This document shows positions 1-5,754 of a DNA stretch of 6,318 nucleotides, piece by piece. The stretch's first letter is position 1, and each line of letters starts with the position of its first letter. The stretch is from Oscillospiraceae bacterium. Its GTDB lineage: Bacteria; Bacillota; Clostridia; Oscillospirales; Ruminococcaceae. The notes beneath the pieces are model-generated. The model made no database searches and had not been told where the DNA came from. It saw only the letters and a program-made list of their open reading frames with translations. The stretch covers positions 1 through 6,318 of the forward strand of contig JAHZHS010000125.1 of NCBI GenBank assembly GCA_019420135.1, read 5' to 3'. Position numbers and translations under genes: made by a program.

Positions 1-1358
1 TGCTCACCGTCTTTGCGGCCGGCGGGATGCTGTTCGGCGGCAAGGACAACGACATCATCCTGGCCCTGCCTGTCAGCGACTACGCAGTTCTGCTCTCCCG
101 CATGCTGGCGGTCTATCTGGAAAATCTCCTCATCACCGGCTTTGTCCTGCTGCCCATGGCGGCGGTGTATGTGTACAGCGGCGGTCCGGCGGGCGCGGTG
201 GCTGTCCTGCTGGCGGTACCGGTCTCGCTGTTTGGGGCCCTGCCACCCACATTGCTGGGAGTGCTGGTGGGATTTGCTGTGACCTGGCTGTCTGCCCGGG
301 TCCGCCACAGTGCCCTGTTCGCCAGCGCCGGGTATCTGGTGTTTTTGCTGCTGATCCTGGTCGGTTCTTTCCAGATGGGCAATCTGTTTAAAAATGTCGG
401 AAACTTCCGGCAGGACATTGACGCAGCTCTCCATGGCCCGCTGTTCCTCTTTGGTCTGATGGGGGATGCCTGTGTCGGCAATTTCCCGGCTTTGCTGCTG
501 TTGGCCTTTGCCTGTGTGCTGCCTTTCCTGGCGGTGACAGCGCTTCTCTGCCGTTCCTACCGCAGGCTTCTGTCCCGGATGCACAGCCGCACCAACCGGG
601 GAAATTTCCGCCTTGCTCAACAGCGCGGCCGGACCCCGGTGGCTGCCCTGCTCAGAAAGGAGGCGGCCCGTTACTTCGGCTCGACGATCTACCTGTTCAA
701 CACTAGTTTCGGGTTGGTGCTGCTGGCTGTGGGCGCAGTGGCTGCCTGCCTGCGCCGGAATGATCTGATCGCCCTGCTGGCGCAGGAAACCGGCCTTGCC
801 ATCACGCCCGCCGACTGCTACGGAGTGGCCGCCGCGGCGGTCTGCCTGATGCTGGCCACGGTATCCACCTCCTGCGTTTCCATCAGCATGGAAGGCCGCA
901 GCCTCTGGCTGCTCAAATCCCTGCCCCTGCCCGGCAGAACCATCCTGTATGCCAAGGCGTGGTTCAATATGCTGGTGGGCTGGCCGATCACGGCGGTGTG
1001 CACCCTGCTTTTGTGGTGGGCTTTCGGATTTACGGCTCTCCAGGAGGTCGCTTTGCTGTTCGCCAGCGCGGGGCTGTCGGCAACGGTATCGCTGGGCGGC
1101 GTGGCAGTCAATCTGATCTTCCCCAAACTGGACGCCCCTAACGATACCATGGTGGTCAAGCAGTCAATGGCGGCGTTTATCGGTATCTTTGGCGGGATGG
1201 CCTTGGCCGGAGTGGGGATCCTGCTTTATATTTCGGTGGCGGCCTCGATGCCTGTTGAACTGTATCTGCTGATCTGCGGCATTGTGCTGGCTGTACTCTG
1301 CCTGCTGATTGCCCGCTGGCTGGCAACGGCGGGGGAACGCCGCTTTGCAGCGCTGTAA
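1..1358 (+). CDS. ABC-2-like transporter permease, 5'-truncated by the window edge
   Basis: Integral membrane subunit of a probable ABC exporter, expected to pair with a cytoplasmic ATPase; the substrate is unknown. The frame is open from base 3 with no stop, and the residues before the first ATG (base 27) fit the family, so the true start is upstream. About 451 residues are visible, with roughly ten hydrophobic segments. Family-like landmarks are a G-K-D-N-D...LALPVS stretch followed by LLSRML near the visible N-terminus, a mid-protein LLRKEAARYFGS...YLFNT segment preceding a membrane span, and EGRSLWLLKSLPLP followed by an A-K-A-W-F-N helix. These match what I know of large Clostridial ABC-2-type permeases (EGK-LW-LKSLP pattern). 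The C-terminus is a hydrophobic span followed by a short basic tail. A strong terminator follows 36 bp after the stop, so this is the last gene of its unit. The ATPase gene is probably upstream, outside the window. The permease class is fairly sure; the transported compound cannot be inferred. Confidence 0.85.
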   Translation, partial: LTVFAAGGMLFGGKDNDIILALPVSDYAVLLSRMLAVYLENLLITGFVLLPMAAVYVYSGGPAGAVAVLLAVPVSLFGALPPTLLGVLVGFAVTWLSARVRHSALFASAGYLVFLLLILVGSFQMGNLFKNVGNFRQDIDAALHGPLFLFGLMGDACVGNFPALLLLAFACVLPFLAVTALLCRSYRRLLSRMHSRTNRGNFRLAQQRGRTPVAALLRKEAARYFGSTIYLFNTSFGLVLLAVGAVAACLRRNDLIALLAQETGLAITPADCYGVAAAAVCLMLATVSTSCVSISMEGRSLWLLKSLPLPGRTILYAKAWFNMLVGWPITAVCTLLLWWAFGFTALQEVALLFASAGLSATVSLGGVAVNLIFPKLDAPNDTMVVKQSMAAFIGIFGGMALAGVGILLYISVAASMPVELYLLICGIVLAVLCLLIARWLATAGERRFAAL

Positions 1359-1393
1359 AAAGCTCAAATTCGTCCAAACTGTCTCTGGTTTGT

Positions 1394-1429
1394 AAAAGGT
1401 TCCGGTTTGTATGGCCGGAACCTTTTTTT
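1394..1429 (+). terminator. Intrinsic terminator of the permease unit
   Basis: A perfect 12-bp inverted repeat pairs 1394-1405 (AAAAGGTTCCGG) with 1415-1426 (CCGGAACCTTTT). The loop is 9 nt, and the T-run covers 1423-1429. It lies 36 bp after the permease stop codon. Because both A- and T-runs flank the GC core it could work in both directions, but no gene converges on it here. Confidence 0.93.
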
Positions 1430-1441
1430 GTGCCTTTCATA

Positions 1442-1450
1442 TGGTATAAT
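1442..1450 (+). promoter_or_regulatory. Extended -10 promoter for the lipoprotein genes
   Basis: TGGTATAAT at 1442-1450 is a consensus -10 (TATAAT, 1445-1450) with the TGn extension. A 17-bp spacer would put the -35 in the T-run of the preceding terminator (about 1422-1427), which is a poor -35, so the extended -10 must carry recognition. Transcription would start near 1457, giving a ~160-nt untranslated leader before the first lipoprotein gene. This is the only good promoter seen between the terminator and that gene. Confidence 0.7.
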
Positions 1451-1456
1451 GGACTT

Positions 1457-1618
1457 GAAAAAGAACGAAACCCAGCGGAATTTTCCCTGGCGAAGGAGCC
1501 CCGGCACCGCGGTATGGCGGGCCGGAAAACAGGGAAATTTTTGCCCGGCGGGAAAGACCGGCACGTTGAAAAAACCGGATATTCCCGCAAACAGACAACA
1601 GAAGAAAGAAGGCGCGGA
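1457..1618 (+). other. Untranslated leader of the lipoprotein operon
   Basis: About 160 nt between the predicted transcription start and the first lipoprotein start codon. It shows no recognisable riboswitch or protein-coding signal. One imperfect hairpin is visible: GCCGGAAAA (1521-1529) can pair with TTTT plus CCGGC (1539-1549) around a two-base bulge. There is no U-run, so it is not a terminator. The open frame running through this stretch from a GTG at 1430 begins upstream of the promoter and is not translated in this model. Confidence 0.35.
1607..1612 (+). promoter_or_regulatory. Ribosome binding site that sets the start of the first lipoprotein
   Basis: AGAAGG lies 6 nt before ATG 1619 and 9 nt before the adjacent in-frame ATG 1622. 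Both are acceptable, so the protein begins MMARNN or MARNN. Either choice puts a basic n-region directly before the hydrophobic signal peptide core. The far-upstream GTG at 1430 would bury that signal peptide behind 63 residues. Confidence 0.7.
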
Positions 1619-3559
1619 ATGATGGCACGAAACAACCGGCAGATTTCTCTCCTCCTGACAGCGGCAATGCTGGCGGCAGTGTTCGGTGGCTGCCGTCCTG
1701 CCGCGGGCAATGAAACATCGGACACACCGGAAACGCCGGTATCCTCGGAGGCAGCTGCTTCCGGGCAGGATACCTCGCAGTCCGAAAGCCCCGGGGCAAC
1801 CCGCGGCCCCTGTCCCGATTATGCCCAGGCTATGGTGGATGCCACCGGCGCGGGATATCCGGACAGCGCCTGGCAGAGCATGGGTACCGATGAGGCCACC
1901 TGCCTGCAGAACGCCTATGATCTAGCGGCAGCTCTCTACCGCAATGACGCTGCCGCCGCTGCGGCAGCCTGCGGATACACCGACCAGCTTTACGCTGAGG
2001 GGAAGCACCTCACCACCGACGACGTGTTTCCTTTTGAAACGTTGGACGGCCTGGTGGTGAATGGCTTTTCCTTCTCGGGCGGTACGGAGGAACCGCTGTG
2101 GCTGACCATCTCGGTGGCGGACCCGGGCAGCACCTCGCTGCCGGTGGGGGAAACGACCTATGCTTTGGAGTTCGGCAATGGGTATTATGTGACTTCCGGC
2201 TGTGTCTCCGCCATGATCCCAAAGGAACACTACCGCGCCCAGGAGGAAGACGCCCTGACCTATGTCCGGTCCTTCCGCAGCTGGGTGACCACCCGTCCCT
2301 GGGCGGATCCCAACGATCTGCCGCCGCTCACCACAGCGTACTATGTGGCTTCCTTCGCTGCCATGCGTGGGGCACAAACGGATACTGCTGGTGTCTGGAA
2401 GGCCGCAGACCTGGCGGCTCAGGCGCGGGAGGCTTTCGGCACCGAACTGTATGCCTTTGAGGACCCCTATGAGGCGGCCTTCACTCAGGAGGGCTGGGGC
2501 AGCGTGTATGACGAGGGGACGGATACCTTCCTGCTGGCGGCCAGCCCGGGGGACGGCAACCGCAACTGCCGGATGACCGACTTTACCGAAAATACCTCCG
2601 ACGGGACCTGGACGCTTACCATGGCCCGGGGGGCCAACCGCCTGTGGATGGAGCCTTACCAGTCGGTGGCCTATACGCTTCGGCAGAACGGGGACGGCAG
2701 CTGGGCCATCCTGTGCGCCGACTGGGCGGGCGGCAGCAAAGTGACCGATTATTCTATGTGGGAGACCTCGGTCCGCCTGCCGGATGGAACAGCTCTGCCC
2801 GAAAGCCTTCCCCTTCGTGTGGACCTGGGAGAGCAGATGACCTGGCAGCAAGCCGCGGATGCCCTGGATATGGGCGTGTCCGAGCTGCAGGCCCTGAATC
2901 CGGATGTTCAGCCGGACGGGGACGGAAAATTCCTGGCTTACGATCTGCTGGTGGATACCGATTACACCCTGCCAGACAGCCTGCAGCGGGTCGTCCTCAT
3001 CGAGAATCCCTGGGAGGATTACCAGGGCAGCCGCAGCTACTGTGTCCCTGCCTCTCTGGACGAAGAGGCGAGCATCGTCACAGCGGAGGCATTGGACTTT
3101 CTCTGGCACTTTAGCGTCCGGCTGGGCTATTTCCCGGCAGAAGCGGTGGAAAACGACAAAAACGCCGAGCTGTATCAGGCGGAGGACGGCGCCCGGTTCA
3201 CAAAGTACAGCGAGCTGAAAGCCTATCTGGACTCGGTATTCACACCGGAACTTGCCGCACAGTATGCCGACGGCGGCTACCATGCAGAGTATGGCTATTA
3301 TACCGGATACATGGCCGGGGAAAACGATGAACTGCGCTTCGGCGGTGGGGAGCGGGGGACCAATCCGCTGGTGCTGACCCAGCTCTGCACCGAGCCCCAG
3401 ACCCAGCCCGACGGCAGTGTGGTCTTTGGTCTGCTGGGTATCGAGTCTGCCGAGGCCGCCGGTGCGGGGGCACCTCCGGCCCGGGCGGTGTGGCATCCCA
3501 TCCGGCTGGTCAAGACCGACGACGGCTGGCGGGTGGCGGAGGCCTCCCTGGCCGTTTGA
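1619..3559 (+). CDS. Secreted lipoprotein of unknown function with a LysM-like segment
   Basis: Predicted 646-residue exported lipoprotein. Basic residues (R4, R7) are followed by a hydrophobic core (residues 9-22) and a lipobox-like F-G-G-C with lipidation at Cys25; Phe at -3 is less usual. A Ser/Thr/Glu/Pro-rich linker (about 26-62) leads to the folded part. Residues 402-447 look like a LysM repeat: TWQQAADALDMGVSELQALNP followed after about 10 residues by a hydrophobic LAYDLLV strand. The C-terminal part contains YSELKAYLDSVFTPELA (530-546) and RFGGGERGTN (573-582), then a final strand pair ending in DDGWRVAEASLAV. This pattern vaguely recalls secreted Firmicutes envelope domains such as the IseA-type endopeptidase-inhibitor family, but I do not claim membership. 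There is a short poly-Ala run near residues 117-123. The WG-repeat lipoprotein gene follows 44 bp later with no terminator between, so co-transcription is likely. An envelope role is inferred; the molecular function is unknown. Confidence 0.85.
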   Translation: MMARNNRQISLLLTAAMLAAVFGGCRPAAGNETSDTPETPVSSEAAASGQDTSQSESPGATRGPCPDYAQAMVDATGAGYPDSAWQSMGTDEATCLQNAYDLAAALYRNDAAAAAAACGYTDQLYAEGKHLTTDDVFPFETLDGLVVNGFSFSGGTEEPLWLTISVADPGSTSLPVGETTYALEFGNGYYVTSGCVSAMIPKEHYRAQEEDALTYVRSFRSWVTTRPWADPNDLPPLTTAYYVASFAAMRGAQTDTAGVWKAADLAAQAREAFGTELYAFEDPYEAAFTQEGWGSVYDEGTDTFLLAASPGDGNRNCRMTDFTENTSDGTWTLTMARGANRLWMEPYQSVAYTLRQNGDGSWAILCADWAGGSKVTDYSMWETSVRLPDGTALPESLPLRVDLGEQMTWQQAADALDMGVSELQALNPDVQPDGDGKFLAYDLLVDTDYTLPDSLQRVVLIENPWEDYQGSRSYCVPASLDEEASIVTAEALDFLWHFSVRLGYFPAEAVENDKNAELYQAEDGARFTKYSELKAYLDSVFTPELAAQYADGGYHAEYGYYTGYMAGENDELRFGGGERGTNPLVLTQLCTEPQTQPDGSVVFGLLGIESAEAAGAGAPPARAVWHPIRLVKTDDGWRVAEASLAV

Positions 3560-3569
3560 GTGCTTACTA

Positions 3570-3575
3570 TATAAT
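3570..3575 (+). promoter_or_regulatory. Possible internal -10 element before the second lipoprotein gene
   Basis: TATAAT occurs in an A/T-rich island between the two lipoprotein genes, with no recognisable -35 at the right distance (CTGGCC at 3548-3553 is poor) and no TG extension. If used, it would give a ~22-nt leader. It may simply be A/T enrichment around a ribosome binding site, with read-through from the upstream promoter doing the work. Confidence 0.3.
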
Positions 3576-3588
3576 AAAGTATAAAAAG

Positions 3589-3596
3589 AAGGAGGG
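3589..3596 (+). promoter_or_regulatory. Strong ribosome binding site deciding the second lipoprotein start
   Basis: AAGGAGGG sits 7 nt before ATG 3604. It rules out the longer in-frame opening at 3490, which would overlap the preceding gene and bury the signal peptide. Confidence 0.85.
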
Positions 3597-3603
3597 ACTC
3601 TCC

Positions 3604-4704
3604 ATGAAAAAGTACATCACAGCCGCAGCGGCCCTGATGGCGGCCGCCCTGGTGGCAGGGTGCGCGCCCGATACGGTGGCCCCCGCTTCCACACCCGCGC
3701 CCCAGCCGCCGTCCTCCCAGTCGGAGGCAAGCGAGCCCACCCCTGCGCCTGAGGCAGAACCCACCCCGGCGGGGGAGCCGGGCCTGGACTATGATGAGAT
3801 GCGCAATGTGGCGGTGGGGTACAGCACGCCCAAGGGGGTGCAGGAAGGGTACTTCACCGTCTCCAAGGACGGCAAGTGGGGCGTCATCCGTGCCGACGGC
3901 ACCGAGGTGCTGCCCTGCCGTGCCGATGTCCCGGTAGGACGATGCAACAATGAGGGGCACTGGACCTGGAGCGTCCCCGGCATGGGCTGGGAGGAGCAGG
4001 ATGCCATCTCCGCCGAACTGGAAGCGGAGGGGGAGCCCATTATCTGCCCCGGACACGGTGCCGGTATGATCACCTTCTTCTATGATCTGGATGCTCCCGG
4101 GCGGGATATCCATGCCTATGACCCCGGGGCGCTGAGAGCCTATAATTCCTCCGATGGCCCCGGCGACATCGTCGAGATCACTGACGAGATGTGGGAGAAC
4201 TACGGCGACCCGCTGCCCTGCTACGATGCCAACGAGGAAGGGGAGGAGGGGGACCCTGTCTATCCCTCCAACCCCATTGTGTCGGATCTGGGAGATGGCA
4301 ATCAGGAAATCTATTTCTATGCCGACAAGGCGGGCAACAGGATGGGCGGCACCAACATCCAGCTGGGCAGCTTCTTCTTTGATGAGCAGATGGCGCCCAT
4401 CCAGGATACCAGCGGTAAGTGGGGCTATATCGACCAGACGGCCAGCCGCTGCACCGAAGCGGTCTACGATGCCACCTACGATTCGGTACGCGATTACAAC
4501 ACCGGAGAATGGACGGCGGAACCTGCTTACGCTGCCCCTCTCCTGAACGGCTATGTGGCAGTGCGCCGGGGCGACAGCTGGGGTCTGCTGGACGATACCG
4601 GCAGGGAGGTGATCCCCTGTGAACATCCCGGCGTGGCCTGGGACGGCACGACGCTGTGGATCAAGGATGCCACCGGCTGGCACCAGAGCGAGCTGCCCTC
4701 CTGA
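3604..4704 (+). CDS. WG-repeat-containing lipoprotein
   Basis: Predicted 366-residue exported lipoprotein. MKKY is followed by an alanine-rich hydrophobic core and a textbook lipobox V-A-G-C with lipidation at Cys20. A Pro/Ser/Glu linker (about 21-60) tethers the outer domain. Three WG-type repeat units are recognisable. They are centred on W92-G93 (SKDGKWGVIRADGTEVLPC), W273-G274 (SGKWGYIDQ) and W326-G327 (GDSWGLLDDTGREVIPC). Each has the W-G-hydrophobic-hydrophobic-D pattern, and the first and third continue G-x-E-V-hydrophobic-P-C. This matches the WG_beta_rep family, which builds beta structures of largely unknown function on bacterial surfaces. The middle region (about 105-265) is acidic and lacks clear repeats, so degenerate units or a separate insert are possible. 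The protein ends two short strands after the third unit. It is likely the second gene of the lipoprotein operon; a terminator lies about 150 bp downstream. Repeat family and lipidation are well supported; the ligand is unknown. Confidence 0.9.
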   Translation: MKKYITAAAALMAAALVAGCAPDTVAPASTPAPQPPSSQSEASEPTPAPEAEPTPAGEPGLDYDEMRNVAVGYSTPKGVQEGYFTVSKDGKWGVIRADGTEVLPCRADVPVGRCNNEGHWTWSVPGMGWEEQDAISAELEAEGEPIICPGHGAGMITFFYDLDAPGRDIHAYDPGALRAYNSSDGPGDIVEITDEMWENYGDPLPCYDANEEGEEGDPVYPSNPIVSDLGDGNQEIYFYADKAGNRMGGTNIQLGSFFFDEQMAPIQDTSGKWGYIDQTASRCTEAVYDATYDSVRDYNTGEWTAEPAYAAPLLNGYVAVRRGDSWGLLDDTGREVIPCEHPGVAWDGTTLWIKDATGWHQSELPS

Positions 4705-4855
4705 AGCGGGAAGGAAAACCTGAAGGGAAAAACTTCTTGCCGGATGCCCCGCCCCCCGCCCATGGATGACATTTCACGCCGGGCGGCGTGCGGCGGGCCC
4801 CGGGGGGAGAAGCGACCGGCGACAAAAACAGACCGGCCTGCTATGTATAGAATCC

Positions 4856-4894
4856 GCCCTGTCGGGAAAAATCTTCCGGCAGGGCTTTTCTTTT
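4856..4894 (+). terminator. Intrinsic terminator of the lipoprotein operon
   Basis: GCCCTGTCGG (4856-4865) pairs with CCGGCAGGGC (4876-4885) with one G-U pair, and two further weak pairs extend it toward the loop. The T-rich tail TTTTCTTTT (4886-4894) follows directly. It lies 151 bp after the WG-repeat gene, with no other gene to serve on this strand. Confidence 0.88.
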
Positions 4895-4905
4895 GGGCAA
4901 AGCTG

Positions 4906-4914
4906 TGATATGAT
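4906..4914 (+). promoter_or_regulatory. Possible distal promoter of the S10 operon
   Basis: TGATATGAT is an extended -10-like sequence (TATGAT 4909-4914 with TGn in front). The -35 position would fall in the terminator T-run (TTTTCT 4886-4891, weak). It shares with the main S10 promoter both the -10 form TATNATAA and a CTCGGCT starting exactly 10 nt after the first base of the -10 (4919-4925 versus 5113-5119). No gene lies between it and the S10 leader, so any transcript would read into rpsJ. Confidence 0.4.
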
Positions 4915-5036
4915 AACCCTCGGCTTGAGAAGGCCTGAAAAATACCGTCTGCCTGCCAAAAAACGGAAAAGTCCCGGCAAGTTTTGAACAAAAGACCCCC
5001 GCCCGGTGGAAAATCCGCTGTCAAGGGCGTCGTGCG

Positions 5037-5075
5037 CCAAATTTTTTCAAAAAAATTTGGTAAAATGCGAAAAAA
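5037..5075 (+). promoter_or_regulatory. A/T palindrome and A-tracts upstream of the S10 promoter (UP-element-like)
   Basis: CCAAATTTTTT (5037-5047) is the exact inverted repeat of AAAAAATTTGG (5050-5060). Further A-runs follow at 5062-5065 and 5070-5075. The three A-runs are centred about 9 to 11.5 bp apart, close to helical phasing. The stretch ends 4 bp before the -35. This is the arrangement expected for an UP element or intrinsic bend boosting a strong ribosomal promoter; the function is inferred from position and composition only. Confidence 0.5.
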
Positions 5076-5079
5076 GGGC

Positions 5080-5108
5080 TTGCAACACCGGGCGGCGTGT
5101 GGTATTAT
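5080..5108 (+). promoter_or_regulatory. Main S10 operon promoter
   Basis: TTGCAA (-35, 5080-5085), a 17-bp spacer, and TATTAT (-10, 5103-5108) with a TG extension at 5100-5101. An overlapping TATAAT at 5106-5111 would require a 20-bp spacer and is less likely. The predicted start is near 5115, giving a ~328-nt leader ahead of rpsJ. A/T-rich sequence directly upstream supports a strong promoter. Confidence 0.75.
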
Positions 5109-5190
5109 AATTCTCGGCTGCGAACGGCTTGTGAAGAACATCCGTTCAACACAAGCCACGATATGCGTTGATGCGGGAGGTTGCCGTGTG

Positions 5191-5229
5191 ATGAACACGG
5201 GTTTTTCCGCGGAGTATGTCCGATCTTAG
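5191..5229 (+). CDS. Possible 12-codon leader peptide in the S10 leader
   Basis: ATG AAC ... TAG encodes M-N-T-G-F-S-A-E-Y-V-R-S, with GGGAGG (5175-5180) 10 nt upstream; an in-frame GTG at 5188 is an alternative start. The start codon sits in the loop of the hairpin 5184-5200, and the Shine-Dalgarno-like run is partly within its outer helix, so the same bases could be purely structural. The stop codon overlaps the segment 5228-5235 that can pair with the attenuator hairpin, so a ribosome ending here could affect termination. Translation is unproven. Confidence 0.25.
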   Translation: MNTGFSAEYVRS

Positions 5230-5323
5230 AACCGGGCGAAAGAATTACGAATGCGAAGGGATACGTACGCTGCTGCATTCTGCGGCGCGGACCAATGTCC
5301 AATCAGCTTTGCGGAGATTCTTT

Positions 5324-5359
5324 CCGGGGGAACTGCGGGTGCGGTTCACCGGTTTTTCT
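5324..5359 (+). terminator. Candidate attenuator (terminator-like hairpin) in the S10 leader
   Basis: GAACUGC (5330-5336) pairs with GCGGUUC (5341-5347) over a GGGU loop, with one U-G pair. Beyond a small internal loop (5328-5329/5348), CCGG (5324-5327) pairs with CCGG (5349-5352). A U-run (5353-5357, then CU) follows directly. It lies 86 nt before rpsJ, inside the leader rather than after a gene, so it would be conditional. AGAACCGG at 5228-5235 can pair with CCGGUUUU at 5349-5356 and break the lower stem and U-run, an obvious anti-terminator candidate. Confidence 0.55.
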
Positions 5360-5428
5360 CATGCAAAGGGGTTGAACACCCGGAAGCGTGTGTGATTTAT
5401 CGGCTCGCCTAAGGCAACAAATTCATTC

Positions 5429-5434
5429 AGGAGG
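5429..5434 (+). promoter_or_regulatory. Ribosome binding site of rpsJ
   Basis: AGGAGG, a perfect Shine-Dalgarno core, lies 8 nt before ATG 5443. Confidence 0.9.
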
Positions 5435-5442
5435 CGAAGACA

Positions 5443-5754
5443 ATGGCAGTCAAAGAAAAAATCAGAATCCGTCTGAAGAGCTACGATGCATCCTTGATCG
5501 ATGCAGCAGCGGCCAAGATCGTGGAAACCGCGAAGCGCACCGGCGCCCGCGTGTCCGGCCCGATCCCCCTGCCCACCGACAAGGAAGTGGTCACGATTCT
5601 GCGTGCCGTCCACAAGTACAAGGACAGCCGTGAGCAGTTCGAGTCCCGCACCCACAAGCGTCTGATCGACATTCTGAAGCCGTCCAACAAGACGGTCGAG
5701 GCTCTCATGAGCCTGCAGCTCCCCGCCGGCGTTGACATCGAGATCAAGCTGTGA
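5443..5754 (+). CDS. rpsJ: 30S ribosomal protein S10 (uS10)
   Basis: Complete 103-residue protein, the usual bacterial length. It belongs to the 30S subunit head; in E. coli S10 is also NusE, a partner of NusB in antitermination. The family landmarks are clear: KIRIRLKSYD at the N-terminus, IVETAKRTGA around residues 26-35, the invariant SGPIPLPT near 38-45, SRTHKRLIDI around 67-76 and the C-terminal VEALMSLQLPAGVDIEIKL. It begins at ATG 5443 behind a strong AGGAGG. Codons are strongly biased to C/G-ending forms, as in highly expressed genes. It is the first gene of the S10 operon here; the unusual point is the 172-nt structured gap to rplC. Confidence 0.99.
   Translation: MAVKEKIRIRLKSYDASLIDAAAAKIVETAKRTGARVSGPIPLPTDKEVVTILRAVHKYKDSREQFESRTHKRLIDILKPSNKTVEALMSLQLPAGVDIEIKL

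Larger units (their letters stand above)
4705..5079 (+). other. Gene-free region between the lipoprotein operon and the S10 promoter
   Basis: No coding region with a plausible ribosome binding site or recognisable product is visible on either strand. The first 150 bp is very GC-rich with C- and G-runs (4747-4760, 4797-4807). It is followed by the terminator at 4856-4894, an extended -10-like element at 4906-4914, and an A/T palindrome plus A-tracts at 5037-5075. The 12-mer CCGGGCGGCGTG occurs at 4779-4790 and again at 5088-5099 in the spacer of the S10 promoter. In this base composition that may be chance. Confidence 0.6.
5115..5442 (+). ncRNA. Structured 5' leader of the S10 operon, probable cis-regulatory RNA
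   Basis: About 328 nt untranslated before rpsJ. Helices paired by eye: GGCUUGUG (5126-5133) with CACAAGCC (5150-5157), and a competing GAACGG (5122-5127) with CCGUUC (5142-5147); a two-tier hairpin GCGGGA/UUCCGC (5173-5178/5205-5210) around CCGUGU/ACACGG (5184-5189/5195-5200); GAAAGAAU (5238-5245) with AUUCUUUC (5317-5324), enclosing GAAUGC/GCAUUC (5249-5254/5275-5280) and GGAC/GUCC (5289-5292/5297-5300); and the terminator-like hairpin annotated separately. In E. coli the S10 leader is bound by ribosomal protein L4, which attenuates transcription and translation of its own operon. The presence of a long structured leader with a U-run hairpin here suggests analogous control, but I see no basis to name the ligand. 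L4 would be encoded beyond the window. Confidence 0.65.

Noticed and set aside
1430..1618. N-terminal extension of the first lipoprotein from GTG 1430
   Set aside because: It starts upstream of the -10 element and would put 63 non-hydrophobic residues ahead of a clear signal peptide; AGAAGG points to ATG 1619/1622.
1922..3496. 524-codon open frame on the - strand
   Set aside because: It lies entirely opposite the first lipoprotein gene, has no ribosome binding site or recognisable domain, and is the kind of long antisense opening that GC-rich codon bias produces.
3490..3603. N-terminal extension of the WG-repeat protein from base 3490
   Set aside because: It would overlap the previous gene and hide the lipoprotein signal peptide; AAGGAGGG before ATG 3604 decides the start.
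3298..4683. 461-codon open frame on the - strand
   Set aside because: Antisense to both lipoprotein genes, low-complexity content, no start signal and no family resemblance, whereas the + strand has clear signal peptides and WG repeats.
4766..4987. 73-codon + strand open frame in the intergenic region
   Set aside because: It runs through a strong intrinsic terminator, has basic low-information content and lacks a ribosome binding site.
4779..5099. Direct repeat CCGGGCGGCGTG at 4779-4790 and 5088-5099 as a mobile-element or regulator footprint
   Set aside because: Only 12 bases, all of common GC-rich composition, not flanked by inverted repeats or a gene; chance is a sufficient explanation.
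4551..5198. 215-codon open frame on the - strand
   Set aside because: It spans the end of the WG-repeat gene, a terminator and the S10 promoter, and has no recognisable protein features.
5361..5375. Four-codon frame ATG CAA AGG GGT TGA in the leader
   Set aside because: No Shine-Dalgarno sequence and too short to distinguish from chance.
5361..5400. Mimic of a 23S rRNA domain I segment as an L4 binding site
   Set aside because: The stretch GGGGUUGAACACCCGGAAG loosely recalls the GGGGAGUGAAA...ACCUGAAA region of 23S rRNA, but too few positions match by eye to support it without a structural alignment.
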